In this document: one piece after another, positions 1 to 5,612 of the stretch
Position numbering within the stretch: position 1 is the first letter of the stretch
Layout of the letters: each line of letters starts with the position of its first letter
Origin: Casp-actino8 sp041159745
GTDB taxonomy: Bacteria; Actinomycetota; Acidimicrobiia; Acidimicrobiales; Ilumatobacteraceae
Assembly: GCA_041159745.1 (NCBI GenBank)
Contig: JBEAXP010000050.1
Span: 1 to 6,205, forward strand
Reading direction: 5' to 3'
Length of the DNA stretch: 6,205 nucleotides
Program-made: the position numbers and the translations under genes
The notes under the pieces: model-generated
Databases searched by the model: none
What the model was told of the DNA's origin: nothing
Seen by the model: only the letters and a program-made list of their open reading frames with translations

Positions 1-3
1 CCG

Positions 4-9
4 TAGCAT
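4..9 (+). promoter_or_regulatory. possible -10 box of the tRNA-Leu promoter
   Basis: TAGCAT fits the actinobacterial -10 pattern TANNNT and lies 23 bases before the mature tRNA 5' end, which would leave a short leader for RNase P to remove. The matching -35 would be outside the window, so this rests on one hexamer only. Confidence 0.25.
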
Positions 10-32
10 TCGAGATCTGGGGTCACCCGGAC

Positions 33-114
33 GCGGGCGTGGCGAAACTGGCAGACGCGCAGGATTTAGGTTCCTGTCCCGAAAGGGGTGTGGGTTCAAG
101 TCCCTCCGCCCGCA
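33..114 (+). tRNA. tRNA-Leu (anticodon TAG)
   Basis: This is a complete class II tRNA. The 7-bp acceptor stem pairs perfectly (GCGGGCG at 33-39 with CGCCCGC at 107-113), and position 114 is A, the discriminator base expected for leucine. The anticodon stem CAGGA/TCCTG (60-64/72-76) closes the loop TTTAGGT (65-71), giving anticodon TAG at 67-69, which reads CUA and probably other CUN codons. The D arm is 42-58. A long variable arm (77-89, TCCCGAAAGGGGT) folds on CCC/GGG, as leucine tRNAs do. The T loop is TTCAAGT (95-101). The T stem has one T-T mismatch (91 with 105). CCA is not encoded, because CTC follows the discriminator, so the 3' end depends on processing and CCA addition. The protein reading frame crossing this stretch is not a gene. 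Confidence 0.96.
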
Positions 115-223
115 CTCGACACTTCATGACTTCCGCTTCCCTGCGCCCGATTCGATCCCTCGGGTTCACCACGCACACCCGGATCGTCACGAGCCAGATC
201 GACCACTCTGCGAGACTCGGTTC
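115..223. other. tRNA to PLP-enzyme intergenic gap
   Basis: These 109 bases between the tRNA and the next start codon show no convincing promoter or terminator. The only structure is a 5-bp stem CCCGA/TCGGG (146-150/160-164) with a 9-base loop and no T-run after it, which is weak as a terminator. The promoter of the downstream gene must lie here if it is not read through from the tRNA. Confidence 0.5.
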
Positions 224-1333
224 GTGACGACGGAATCGATGCGACGAGTCGGCGATCTCCCGACACCCACGCTCGTGGTGGATGCCGGCGCGTTCGAGCG
301 AAACCTGACCGCCATGGCCACGGTCCGTCCCGGCGAAACACTGCGGCCGCACGTGAAGGCCCACAAGAGCACCTCGCTCGCCGCTCATCAAGCGGCCCGG
401 GGACATCTGACTTTCACTTGCGCCACGCCCCGCGAAGTGGTGGGCATGGCCGAAGCCGGTGTGGGCACCGATCTGCTTCTCGCCAACGAGACGGTCGATC
501 CGGTGCGTCTGGCGGCGATGGCCCGAGCCGAGAGTGCCACCGGTGCGATGGTGACGGTGGCCATCGACTCGCTCGAGACTCTCGGTGCGGCGCGCGATGC
601 GGGCATCCGCCACGTGTTGATCGACGTGAACGTCGGGCTCCCGCGTTGCGGTATCGCACCCGAGCGAGCGGCCGACCTCGCGGTGCGAGCGGCCGAAACC
701 GGTCTGGTCGTTCGCGGGGTCATGGGATACGAGGGTCACCTCATGGCGGTGAAGGATCGCGACGATCAAAGGGCCAAGGTTCTCGCGTCGATGACGACGT
801 TGGTCGAATGTGCTCACGCCGTGCGCCGGGTCGTGGGCGACGGCGCATCGATCGTGTCGGCCGGCGGAACCGGAACCTTCGATCTCTACGACCGCGACCA
901 TCCGATCCTCCGGCAGGTGAACGAGGTGCAGGCCGGCAGCTACGCGCTCATGGACTCGCACTACGGCGCGTTGTCGCTCCCCTTCGAGCAAGCGTTGTTC
1001 GTCGTCGGAACGGTCATCTCGCGCACGGAGGGAACCAGCGAGGCATCGCCGTCGTGGGCGGTCGTCGACATCGGGCTCAAGTCGCTCGGAATGGACCACG
1101 GCAATCCCACGATCGCCGGTGCGTCGGTGTGGTTCTGCAGCGACGAGCACACCACGTTCTCGGCGAACGATGGCGCACCGCTTCCGGCCGTCGGCGACCG
1201 CGTTTCCGTACGCCCGGCCCACGTCGATCCGACCGTCGCCATGCACGCGGCGATGCACGTGGTCGACGACGTTCGCGCCGGCTCCGACGCACGGGTGATC
1301 GAGGTCTGGCCGGTCGATCTGCGCGGCTGGTGA
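224..1333 (+). CDS. D-threonine aldolase / D-serine dehydratase-like PLP enzyme (fold type III)
   Basis: The 369-residue protein has the alanine-racemase-like barrel of this family, which uses PLP and a divalent metal to cleave D-threonine or related D-3-hydroxy-amino acids to glycine and an aldehyde, or to dehydrate D-serine. Visible motifs in order: TPTLVVD (14-20); RPHVKAHKS (41-49), where K45 is the probable Schiff-base lysine; GVMGYEGH (165-172); SAGGTGTF (212-219), the phosphate-binding loop; QAGSYALMD (236-244); DIGLKSLGMDHGNP (282-295); and PAHVDPTV (331-338). The H333-x-D335 pair matches the metal-ligand pattern I recall for D-threonine aldolases, whereas D-serine dehydratases usually have His-x-Cys. 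That favours the aldolase, but substrate is inference. Length is normal and no signal peptide is seen, so it should be cytosolic. The GTG start at 224 is chosen because it gives the longest frame; ATG at 239 is the alternative, and neither has a good ribosome-binding site. The stop abuts that of rdgB. Confidence 0.85.
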   Translation: MTTESMRRVGDLPTPTLVVDAGAFERNLTAMATVRPGETLRPHVKAHKSTSLAAHQAARGHLTFTCATPREVVGMAEAGVGTDLLLANETVDPVRLAAMARAESATGAMVTVAIDSLETLGAARDAGIRHVLIDVNVGLPRCGIAPERAADLAVRAAETGLVVRGVMGYEGHLMAVKDRDDQRAKVLASMTTLVECAHAVRRVVGDGASIVSAGGTGTFDLYDRDHPILRQVNEVQAGSYALMDSHYGALSLPFEQALFVVGTVISRTEGTSEASPSWAVVDIGLKSLGMDHGNPTIAGASVWFCSDEHTTFSANDGAPLPAVGDRVSVRPAHVDPTVAMHAAMHVVDDVRAGSDARVIEVWPVDLRGW

Positions 1334-1336
1334 TCA
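1331..1336. other. abutting convergent stop codons (TGATCA)
   Basis: TGA at 1331-1333 ends the plus-strand PLP enzyme, and the next three bases, read in reverse, are the TGA of rdgB. Nothing separates the two coding regions. Any terminator for either transcript must lie inside the opposite gene, so the mRNA 3' ends are expected to overlap as antisense. Confidence 0.9.
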
Positions 1337-1939
1337 GCCCAGTGCCGCCACCAGGTTGACGAACGCCCGACCACGATGCGACAGGGCGTTCTTCTCGTCG
1401 TCGGACATCTCGGCGAACGTTCGACCATCCCCATCCGACGGGATGAACAACGGGTCGAATCCGAATCCACGTCGCCCGCGCTCGATCGGCGCGATGGTTC
1501 CGTCACAACGGCCTTCGGCGATCAGTTCGCGACCATCGGGCCACAACACCATCACCACCGTGAGGAAATGGGCTCGGCGCGCCGACTCGCTCCGCGCCCC
1601 GACCGCGTCGAGTCGTTCGAGAATCTTGCGCCGATTGGCCCCGTACGGGTCGGTCGCGTGCTCGGGGCGATCGCTCGCGTAACGCGCGGTGTGCACTCCG
1701 AGTTCCCCGGGCAGGGCTTCCACGAACAAGCCGGTGTCGTCGGCGACGGCGGCACAACCGGTGGCCGCGCAGATCGCCTGCGCCTTGAGACGCGCGTTGC
1801 CCACGAGGGTGTCGGCGTTCTCGTCCACGTCGGGAACGTCCGACGGTCGCGGGAGCAACTCGACCGATCCGGCCAGCAAACGCTCGATCTCGGCGACCTT
1901 GTCGGGATTGGCCGATGCGCACACGAGACGCAGAGTCAC
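1334..1939 (-). CDS. rdgB: XTP/dITP pyrophosphatase (RdgB/HAM1 family)
   Basis: This 201-residue cytosolic enzyme hydrolyses non-canonical purine triphosphates (dITP, XTP, ITP) to monophosphates and pyrophosphate, keeping them out of DNA and RNA. Motifs: ASANPDKVAEI (8-18), the family's S/T-x-N-x-x-K triphosphate-binding start; GNARLKA (47-53); DDTGLFVEALPG (67-78) with the catalytic aspartate pair; GFGFDPLF, which recognises the base; and SHRGRA near the C-terminus. Length is typical (about 197-205). One deviation is visible: where E. coli RdgB has ENA before the LKA lysine, this protein has GNA, so an acidic residue close to the metal site is Gly47. The start is GTG at 1939, with only a weak GGGG upstream. 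It lies 34 bases after the rph stop on the same strand, so co-transcription with murI-rph is likely. It is the last gene of the block and ends tail-to-tail against the PLP enzyme. Confidence 0.94.
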   Translation of the reverse strand: MTLRLVCASANPDKVAEIERLLAGSVELLPRPSDVPDVDENADTLVGNARLKAQAICAATGCAAVADDTGLFVEALPGELGVHTARYASDRPEHATDPYGANRRKILERLDAVGARSESARRAHFLTVVMVLWPDGRELIAEGRCDGTIAPIERGRRGFGFDPLFIPSDGDGRTFAEMSDDEKNALSHRGRAFVNLVAALG

Positions 1940-1973
1940 GGCCGAGTGACCCCGTCGTTCAGGATGAACATGT

Positions 1974-2741
1974 TCAGGAACGGCGCGGCGGATCGACCGA
2001 GATCATCTCGGTCTGCAACTCGAACACTTCGGCCAGTCCGTTCTCGGCCAAGCCGAGAAGGGTGTCGAGTTCGCCCCGCGTGAACGCCATGCCTTCGGCG
2101 GTTCCCTGCACTTCGACGAAACGGCTGACGCCGGCGTGCTTCGTGCCGGGCTTGCCGCGAAGCATGACGACGTTCATGTCGACTTCGGCGCCGCTGTCCT
2201 CGACGTACGGAAGGTCGATGACCGGTGCGCCGTTCACGATGCCGACGCTCACCGCGGCGCACAACGAGTGCAGCGGGTGATCGGAGATGAGACGACTCTG
2301 GACGAGCCGCGACAGCGCGTCGTGCAGTGCAAGGAAGCCTCCGCAGATGCTCGCGGTGCGAGTTCCACCGTCGGCCTGCAACACGTCGCAGTCGACCACC
2401 ACTTGGCGCTCACCCAGCACGCTCATGTCGCAGGCAGCCCGCAGACTGCGGCCGATCAGACGCTGGATCTCCACGGTGCGGCCGCTCTGCTTGCCCTTGG
2501 CGGCTTCACGGTCGACGCGCTCGGGCGACGACCCGGGCAGCATCGAGTACTCGGCGGTGACCCAACCCTTTCCACTGCCCTTCATCCATCGCGGAACGTC
2601 TTCGTCGATGCTCGCCGTGCACAGCACACGAGTGCGGCCGAACGTGACGAGAACCGAGCCGGATGCCATCTCGGTGAAGTCGCGTTCGAACGAAATGGGT
2701 CGCAACTCGTTGGGTTGGCGTCCGTCGTGGCGTGTGGTCAT
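1974..2741 (-). CDS. rph: ribonuclease PH
   Basis: RNase PH is a phosphate-dependent 3'-5' exoribonuclease that trims tRNA 3' ends and other RNA tails, working as a ring hexamer in the cytosol. The 255-residue protein has NELRPI near the start (11-16), the basic stretch around R88 leading to IGRSLRA (96-102), DCDVLQADGGTRTA (117-130) with the phosphate-binding GGTR, and EDSGAEVDMNVVM (181-193) with the conserved D182 and D188. FVEVQGTAEG follows (208-217). Compared with the usual 237-259 residues the length is normal. The stretch between VVM and FVEVQ is 14 residues here (194-207, glycine- and lysine-rich), where homologues I recall have about 5-6, which suggests a small local insertion. The ATG at 2741 overlaps the murI stop as TGATG. 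It has GGGAG 5 bases upstream, so translational coupling to murI is expected. rdgB follows after 34 bases, the same order as in mycobacteria. Confidence 0.96.
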   Translation of the reverse strand: MTTRHDGRQPNELRPISFERDFTEMASGSVLVTFGRTRVLCTASIDEDVPRWMKGSGKGWVTAEYSMLPGSSPERVDREAAKGKQSGRTVEIQRLIGRSLRAACDMSVLGERQVVVDCDVLQADGGTRTASICGGFLALHDALSRLVQSRLISDHPLHSLCAAVSVGIVNGAPVIDLPYVEDSGAEVDMNVVMLRGKPGTKHAGVSRFVEVQGTAEGMAFTRGELDTLLGLAENGLAEVFELQTEMISVDPPRRS

Positions 2742-3586
2742 CAGATCTCCCGGGTTGGTCCGTTCCAGAGTTCGACTGCTTCGAGTTCGGGGCCGAGCAG
2801 ACGGCGGCCGAGCGTTTCGAACCAGTTCACGTCTCCGCTCGACAAGAACCGTGTGGCTCCGGTTCGATCGGCCGACTGAAGCAATCCGCGTTCGAGGAGC
2901 AGTTCGCGCAGCGCGAACGCGGTTTCGTCGGCCGACGACACGAGCATGACGTCGTCACCGAGCACTTCGGAGATCGTGCGCGCGAGGAATGGGTAGTGAG
3001 TGCAGCCGAGCAGCAACGCGTCGACCTTGGCGTCGCGAATCGGCGCGAGCAGTCGCTCGGCGAGCAACGTGACTTCGGGGCCCGTGGTGCGGCCGCGCTC
3101 GACGAACTCGACGAATCCCGGACACGCCGCGCTCGTGAGTTGAACGGTCGCTCCGTAAGCCGCCCGCGACACCGCTCGGTCGTAGGCCCCCGAATTGATG
3201 GTGCCGATGGTTCCGATCACACCGATCGATCCGGTGCGTGTCGCGCGCACGAGAGCCTGCGCTCCGGGCTCGATCACACCGATCACCGGGATCGCATGGC
3301 CGGCCGCGGCCAACTCGGCCTCCAGTTCGTGGATCGGCAGGGCGGCCGCCGCGGTGTTGCAGGCCACCACCACGGCCTTGCAGTTGTGGTCGACGACCAG
3401 GCTCCAGGCCAATTCGCGGGCGTACCGACGCACGTCGTCGATGGGCTTGTCGCCGAACGGGTAACGACCGGTGTCGCCGATGTAGACGACGTCCTCACCT
3501 GGGAGGAGATCGATCACGGCCCGGGCCACCGTGAGACCCCCGAAACCCGAGTCGAAGAGTCCAATCGGCCGATGCACCCTGATCAC
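2741..3586 (-). CDS. murI: glutamate racemase
   Basis: MurI interconverts L- and D-glutamate without a cofactor and supplies D-glutamate for the peptidoglycan stem peptide. Counting from the GTG at 3586 (281 residues): PIGLFDSGFGGLTV (7-20) carries the conserved aspartate D12; VVYIGDTGRYPFGDKP (33-48) is a family signature; VVACNTAAA (73-81) holds the first catalytic cysteine C76; GVIEPGA follows at 103-109; and LLGCTHYP (192-199) holds the second catalytic cysteine C195 and H197. The length suits the family (about 260-290). The same frame is open back to 3988, but that part overlaps the upstream regulator, has no MurI similarity, and is rejected. GTG at 3577 (278 residues) is an equally good start. 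Neither has a clear Shine-Dalgarno, and a TANNNT hexamer 7 bases before 3577 would suit a leaderless transcript. It is followed directly by rph, with a one-base overlap. Confidence 0.95.
   Translation of the reverse strand: MIRVHRPIGLFDSGFGGLTVARAVIDLLPGEDVVYIGDTGRYPFGDKPIDDVRRYARELAWSLVVDHNCKAVVVACNTAAAALPIHELEAELAAAGHAIPVIGVIEPGAQALVRATRTGSIGVIGTIGTINSGAYDRAVSRAAYGATVQLTSAACPGFVEFVERGRTTGPEVTLLAERLLAPIRDAKVDALLLGCTHYPFLARTISEVLGDDVMLVSSADETAFALRELLLERGLLQSADRTGATRFLSSGDVNWFETLGRRLLGPELEAVELWNGPTREI
2742..2751 (-). promoter_or_regulatory. rph ribosome-binding site inside the murI end
   Basis: Read on the minus strand, GGGAG (2751-2747) lies 5 bases before the rph ATG and is contained in the last codons of murI. 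With the TGATG overlap it fixes the rph start and supports coupled translation. Confidence 0.75.
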
Positions 3587-3590
3587 GCTA
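3585..3590 (-). promoter_or_regulatory. possible -10 box for a leaderless murI transcript
   Basis: On the minus strand TAGCGT (3590-3585) fits TANNNT and is separated by 7 bases from the GTG at 3577, the spacing expected if transcription starts at the start codon, as is common in actinobacteria. No -35 resembling TTGACA is seen 16-18 bases upstream. If correct, the real murI start is 3577. The rest of the 94-base gap to the regulator (3587-3680) holds only an 8-base palindrome GAGCGCTC (3623-3630). Confidence 0.3.
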
Positions 3591-3680
3591 CGGCATTCGT
3601 TCGGGCCGGAGCACTCGACCTGGAGCGCTCGGTCCGGAAACCCGTGCGAGCATCGAGTCGACGGCCTCAGCCGACACGAA

Positions 3681-4565
3681 TCAGTTGCCCCGAGCCAAAG
3701 TGGACGCCCGACCGAGAAAGCCCCCGAGCAGTGCGGTCGCCAGAACGTCGGATTCGGCGGCCTGCGACTGCAGGAAGTGCGGTTCTCCCAAACTGCTGAG
3801 GCGCTGGCCCATGGCTTGGGTGGAGATGTCATGGAAGATGTACTGGAGCGACAGAGCGACCACGGCGAGATCGTCACTCCACACACCCCAGGTGGTCCGA
3901 TTCTCGCGTATCCCGATGATCGCTTCTCGGCGGTCGCCGACCGCCACGTAGAACAAGCAGCCCATGGCTTCCAGAACACTGGTGGCATCGGGAAATCGGT
4001 GCTCGATGACTCGACCCGGAAAATCGACTGCCTCGCCGAAGACGATCGAAGTGACTTCCACCCCGCGTTCGGTGGCCGCCCTGACGGCTTCCCTCAGTTC
4101 GTCGGCACCGCGGGGCCAAATCGAAAGCCAACAGCTCTCGCGCGAATTGTTGATCACATCGATGAAACGGTCGCGAACCTCGGCTCGACCGTTCACGTGA
4201 AGATTGACGGTCGTCTTGCGTGCGCCCGCGACTTCGGTCAGCAAATTCTCGAGTGATTCGATCGTTTCGGTTGCCCTGCTTCGCAATCTCGTCACGAAGC
4301 GCTCGGGATCGAGCGCGATGTAGCGAGACGATCCATCCGATTCCGAAATCACGTGGGCCACTCCGCGGGAAGCAAGCTTCGAGAGAGCCTCGTACACGGC
4401 ACTTCGTGGAACTCCGCTGGTCTTTGAGACTTCATAGCCGTTCATCGCGCGACTCGCTCCTACCAGCGCGATGTACGCCCTGGACTCGTACGCCGACATT
4501 CCTGTTTGCTGAAGGAGCTCGACCAACTTGTTCTCGTCCACGAGCAAAAAAATAGGCGTGGCCAC
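3681..4565 (-). CDS. TrmB-family transcriptional regulator
   Basis: The 294-residue protein has the layout of TrmB-type regulators. Residues about 12-85 form an N-terminal winged helix-turn-helix: LLQQTGMSAYESRAYIAL, then YEVSKTSGVPRSAVYEALSK with recognition helix near 51-63, then a wing ending ..SSRYIALDPERF. A helical linker (about 88-113) follows. Residues about 118-245 form a C-terminal effector-type domain with alternating hydrophobic strands, including CWLSIWPRGADELREAVRAA and the strands around VTSIVFGE. In this family that domain senses a sugar or other small ligand; the ligand here is unknown. The tail from about 250 has no recognised motif. The GTG at 4565 is the first start in frame; GTG at 4541 is possible. 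It is divergent from the EamA transporter across 204 bases, so that gene and its own are the natural targets. Sampled lines of this gene give about 58% GC against about 70% in murI, which suggests different ancestry. murI lies 94 bases downstream on the same strand. Confidence 0.8.
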   Translation of the reverse strand: MATPIFLLVDENKLVELLQQTGMSAYESRAYIALVGASRAMNGYEVSKTSGVPRSAVYEALSKLASRGVAHVISESDGSSRYIALDPERFVTRLRSRATETIESLENLLTEVAGARKTTVNLHVNGRAEVRDRFIDVINNSRESCWLSIWPRGADELREAVRAATERGVEVTSIVFGEAVDFPGRVIEHRFPDATSVLEAMGCLFYVAVGDRREAIIGIRENRTTWGVWSDDLAVVALSLQYIFHDISTQAMGQRLSSLGEPHFLQSQAAESDVLATALLGGFLGRASTLARGN

Positions 4566-4627
4566 GGACCAAGTAAATACCCCGTCCCCATGTCTTCTCA
4601 GCAGCGGTCACGAAAGCCAGGAGATAC

Positions 4628-4735
4628 ATGAGAGACACCAGAGACGTGAGATCTCGCTTCGCCTCGAACCGTCTGGGCTATGGTTCGAGCACGTTCGTGA
4701 AACTCAATTCGGCCTTGGCCCTCGATCAGACCTGA
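4628..4735 (+). CDS. possible 35-residue small ORF upstream of the transporter
   Basis: An ATG at 4628 is preceded by AGGAG with 4 bases between, one of the better Shine-Dalgarno matches in the window, and opens a frame of 35 codons ending with TGA at 4733-4735. The peptide is basic at its N-terminus (MRDTRDVRSRF) and otherwise unremarkable, with no membrane segment or known motif. The frame contains two of the dyads described here, so it could be a leader peptide or chance. It would not be transcribed from the TATGGT promoter guess, because that lies inside it. Its stop is 34 bases before the transporter start. I do not recognise it. Confidence 0.2.
   Translation: MRDTRDVRSRFASNRLGYGSSTFVKLNSALALDQT
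4648..4655. repeat. 8-bp palindrome GAGATCTC
   Basis: This is a perfect 8-base palindrome in the divergent intergenic region, 7 bases before the larger inverted repeat. On its own it could be chance. It is listed because it clusters with two other dyads between a regulator and its likely target. Confidence 0.3.
4663..4689. repeat. inverted repeat with 8-bp arms, candidate operator or leader hairpin
   Basis: CTCGAACC (4663-4670) and GGTTCGAG (4682-4689) are perfect complements across an 11-base spacer. The arm centres are 19 bases apart, close to two helical turns, which suits a dimeric DNA-binding protein such as the adjacent TrmB-type regulator. A -10-like TATGGT overlaps the right arm, so binding there could block transcription. 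As RNA it could instead form a hairpin, but no T-run follows, so it is not a standard terminator. Confidence 0.5.
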
Positions 4736-4737
4736 TC
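4724..4737. repeat. 14-bp dyad GATCAG-AC-CTGATC, candidate operator
   Basis: Two perfect 6-base arms flank a 2-base centre, 32 bases before the transporter start codon. The size and symmetry are typical of a regulator half-site pair. It overlaps the stop codon of the small ORF candidate. Its sequence differs from the dyad at 4663-4689, so both need not bind the same protein. Confidence 0.4.
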
Positions 4738-4769
4738 CTCGCGGATCGCTTCACCAGGCAGGCACATCC

Positions 4770-5603
4770 TTGTTCGTCGCCACTCTCCTCGCGCTGGGCG
4801 CGGCCGTGCTCCACGCAGGCTGGAACTACGCGATCAAGACATCGGGGGATCGGTGGCTCGCACTCTGGGGCCAGATGACCGCGGCCGCCCTCGTCGGACT
4901 CCCTCTCGCGCTGTGGTCGACCTTCGACGGCTCGTTGAACGCCGCGGCATGGGGTTGGGCCTCGCTGTCCGGCCTCGTCCACACCGTGTACATCGCGCGG
5001 CTGGCCCGCACCTACGACATCGCCGACTTCTCGGTCACGTATCCGATCGCCCGCGGCGGCGGCGCTCTCGTGGCCGCCGTCGGCGGCGTGGTGCTGCTCG
5101 ACGATCATCTGACGTTCGCGTCGGCACTGGGCATCGTGATCGTGGTGATGGGTCTGGCCCTCATCGCCGGCCACGTCGATTGGACCCACGCCCGTGCGGC
5201 GATGTTCGTGGCGCTCATGATCGGCGCGTACACCGTGGTGGACAGTCGGGGCAGCCGCGGATCGGGCAGCTCGGTGTACGCGTGGAGCATCTTCATCCCC
5301 ACGTCGCTCGGCGTGACGATGCACGGCCTGGCACGTGGTCGGGGCCGCGAGATGTTGGCGTCGGTGCGCACCACCTGGCGCACGTATCTGGTCACCGGTC
5401 TGGCTTCGGCTGTCACGTATTGGATGGTTTTGGCCGCCGTGAAGCGGGCGCCAGTCGGTTACGTGACGGCGCTGCGCGAATCGAGCGTCGTGCTGGCGAC
5501 TTTCATCGGGTGGCGCTATCTCAAGGAGTCGTCCGGGCGTCGTCGCATCATCGCGTCGTTCGTGGTGCTCGCCGGACTGGTCACCCTCGTCGCCGGAAGA
5601 TGA
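4770..5603 (+). CDS. EamA/DMT-family membrane transporter
   Basis: This 277-residue integral membrane protein has the ten-helix, two-repeat plan of the drug/metabolite transporter (EamA) superfamily. Hydrophobic segments lie near 2-17, 30-50, 62-78, 92-110, 117-134, 142-157, 169-185, 205-222, 229-247 and 258-275. Repeat one has HAGWNYAIK (15-23) in helix 1 and SVTYPIARGGGALVAAVGGVVLLDD (88-112) at its end. Repeat two has the equivalent VGYVTALRESSVVLATFIGWRYLKE (229-253). Family members export metabolites or amino acids, or act in uptake; the substrate cannot be read from the sequence. TTG at 4770 is the start, because the frame is closed upstream at 4698 with no ATG or GTG, and the first helix begins at once; AGGCAGG lies upstream. 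Its GC content matches the housekeeping genes, unlike the divergent regulator. Control by that regulator is inferred from position. It converges on cysM. Confidence 0.85.
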   Translation: MFVATLLALGAAVLHAGWNYAIKTSGDRWLALWGQMTAAALVGLPLALWSTFDGSLNAAAWGWASLSGLVHTVYIARLARTYDIADFSVTYPIARGGGALVAAVGGVVLLDDHLTFASALGIVIVVMGLALIAGHVDWTHARAAMFVALMIGAYTVVDSRGSRGSGSSVYAWSIFIPTSLGVTMHGLARGRGREMLASVRTTWRTYLVTGLASAVTYWMVLAAVKRAPVGYVTALRESSVVLATFIGWRYLKESSGRRRIIASFVVLAGLVTLVAGR

Positions 5604-5612
5604 CTCGCGGGT

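Larger units (their letters stand above)
4566..4769. promoter_or_regulatory. divergent regulator/transporter intergenic region
   Basis: This 204-base region separates the divergent TrmB-type gene and the EamA transporter. It must carry both promoters and the probable operator. It is less GC-rich than its flanks and holds three perfect dyads, at 4648-4655, 4663-4689 and 4724-4737. A plus-strand TATGGT (4679-4684) fits TANNNT and overlaps the right arm of the middle dyad. On the minus strand, TATTTACTT lies a few bases before the regulator's GTG and could be a weak -10 for a leaderless transcript. None of the promoter assignments is firm. Confidence 0.55.

Noticed and set aside
146..164. Stem CCCGA/TCGGG as terminator of the tRNA
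   Set aside because: It has only five pairs, a 9-base loop and no T-run, so it is too weak to call.
33..223. Integration (att) site at the tRNA 3' end
   Set aside because: No integrase is present and there is no repeat of the tRNA end elsewhere in the window. The downstream genes look chromosomal.
39..227. 62-residue plus-strand open frame starting in the tRNA
   Set aside because: Its first half is the tRNA gene itself, and the remainder has no coding signal.
23..1258. 411-residue minus-strand open frame opposite the PLP enzyme
   Set aside because: It is arginine- and histidine-rich with no motif, runs antisense through a well-recognised enzyme and across the tRNA, and is typical of GC-rich shadow frames.
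2732..3799. 355-residue plus-strand open frame over murI
   Set aside because: It lies antisense to a clear MurI with intact catalytic cysteines, and shows shadow-frame composition and no motif.
3587..3988. N-terminal extension of murI back to 3988
   Set aside because: It overlaps the regulator in another frame, has Ser/Pro/Arg-rich low-complexity composition, and MurI proteins start just before the PIGLFDSG motif.
4581..4590. CCCCGTCCCC as an operator
   Set aside because: It is a mirror repeat rather than an inverted repeat, and such C-rich runs are common in this composition.
4704..5324. 206-residue minus-strand open frame over the transporter
   Set aside because: It is a His/Arg-rich shadow of a protein with clear membrane helices and EamA motifs.
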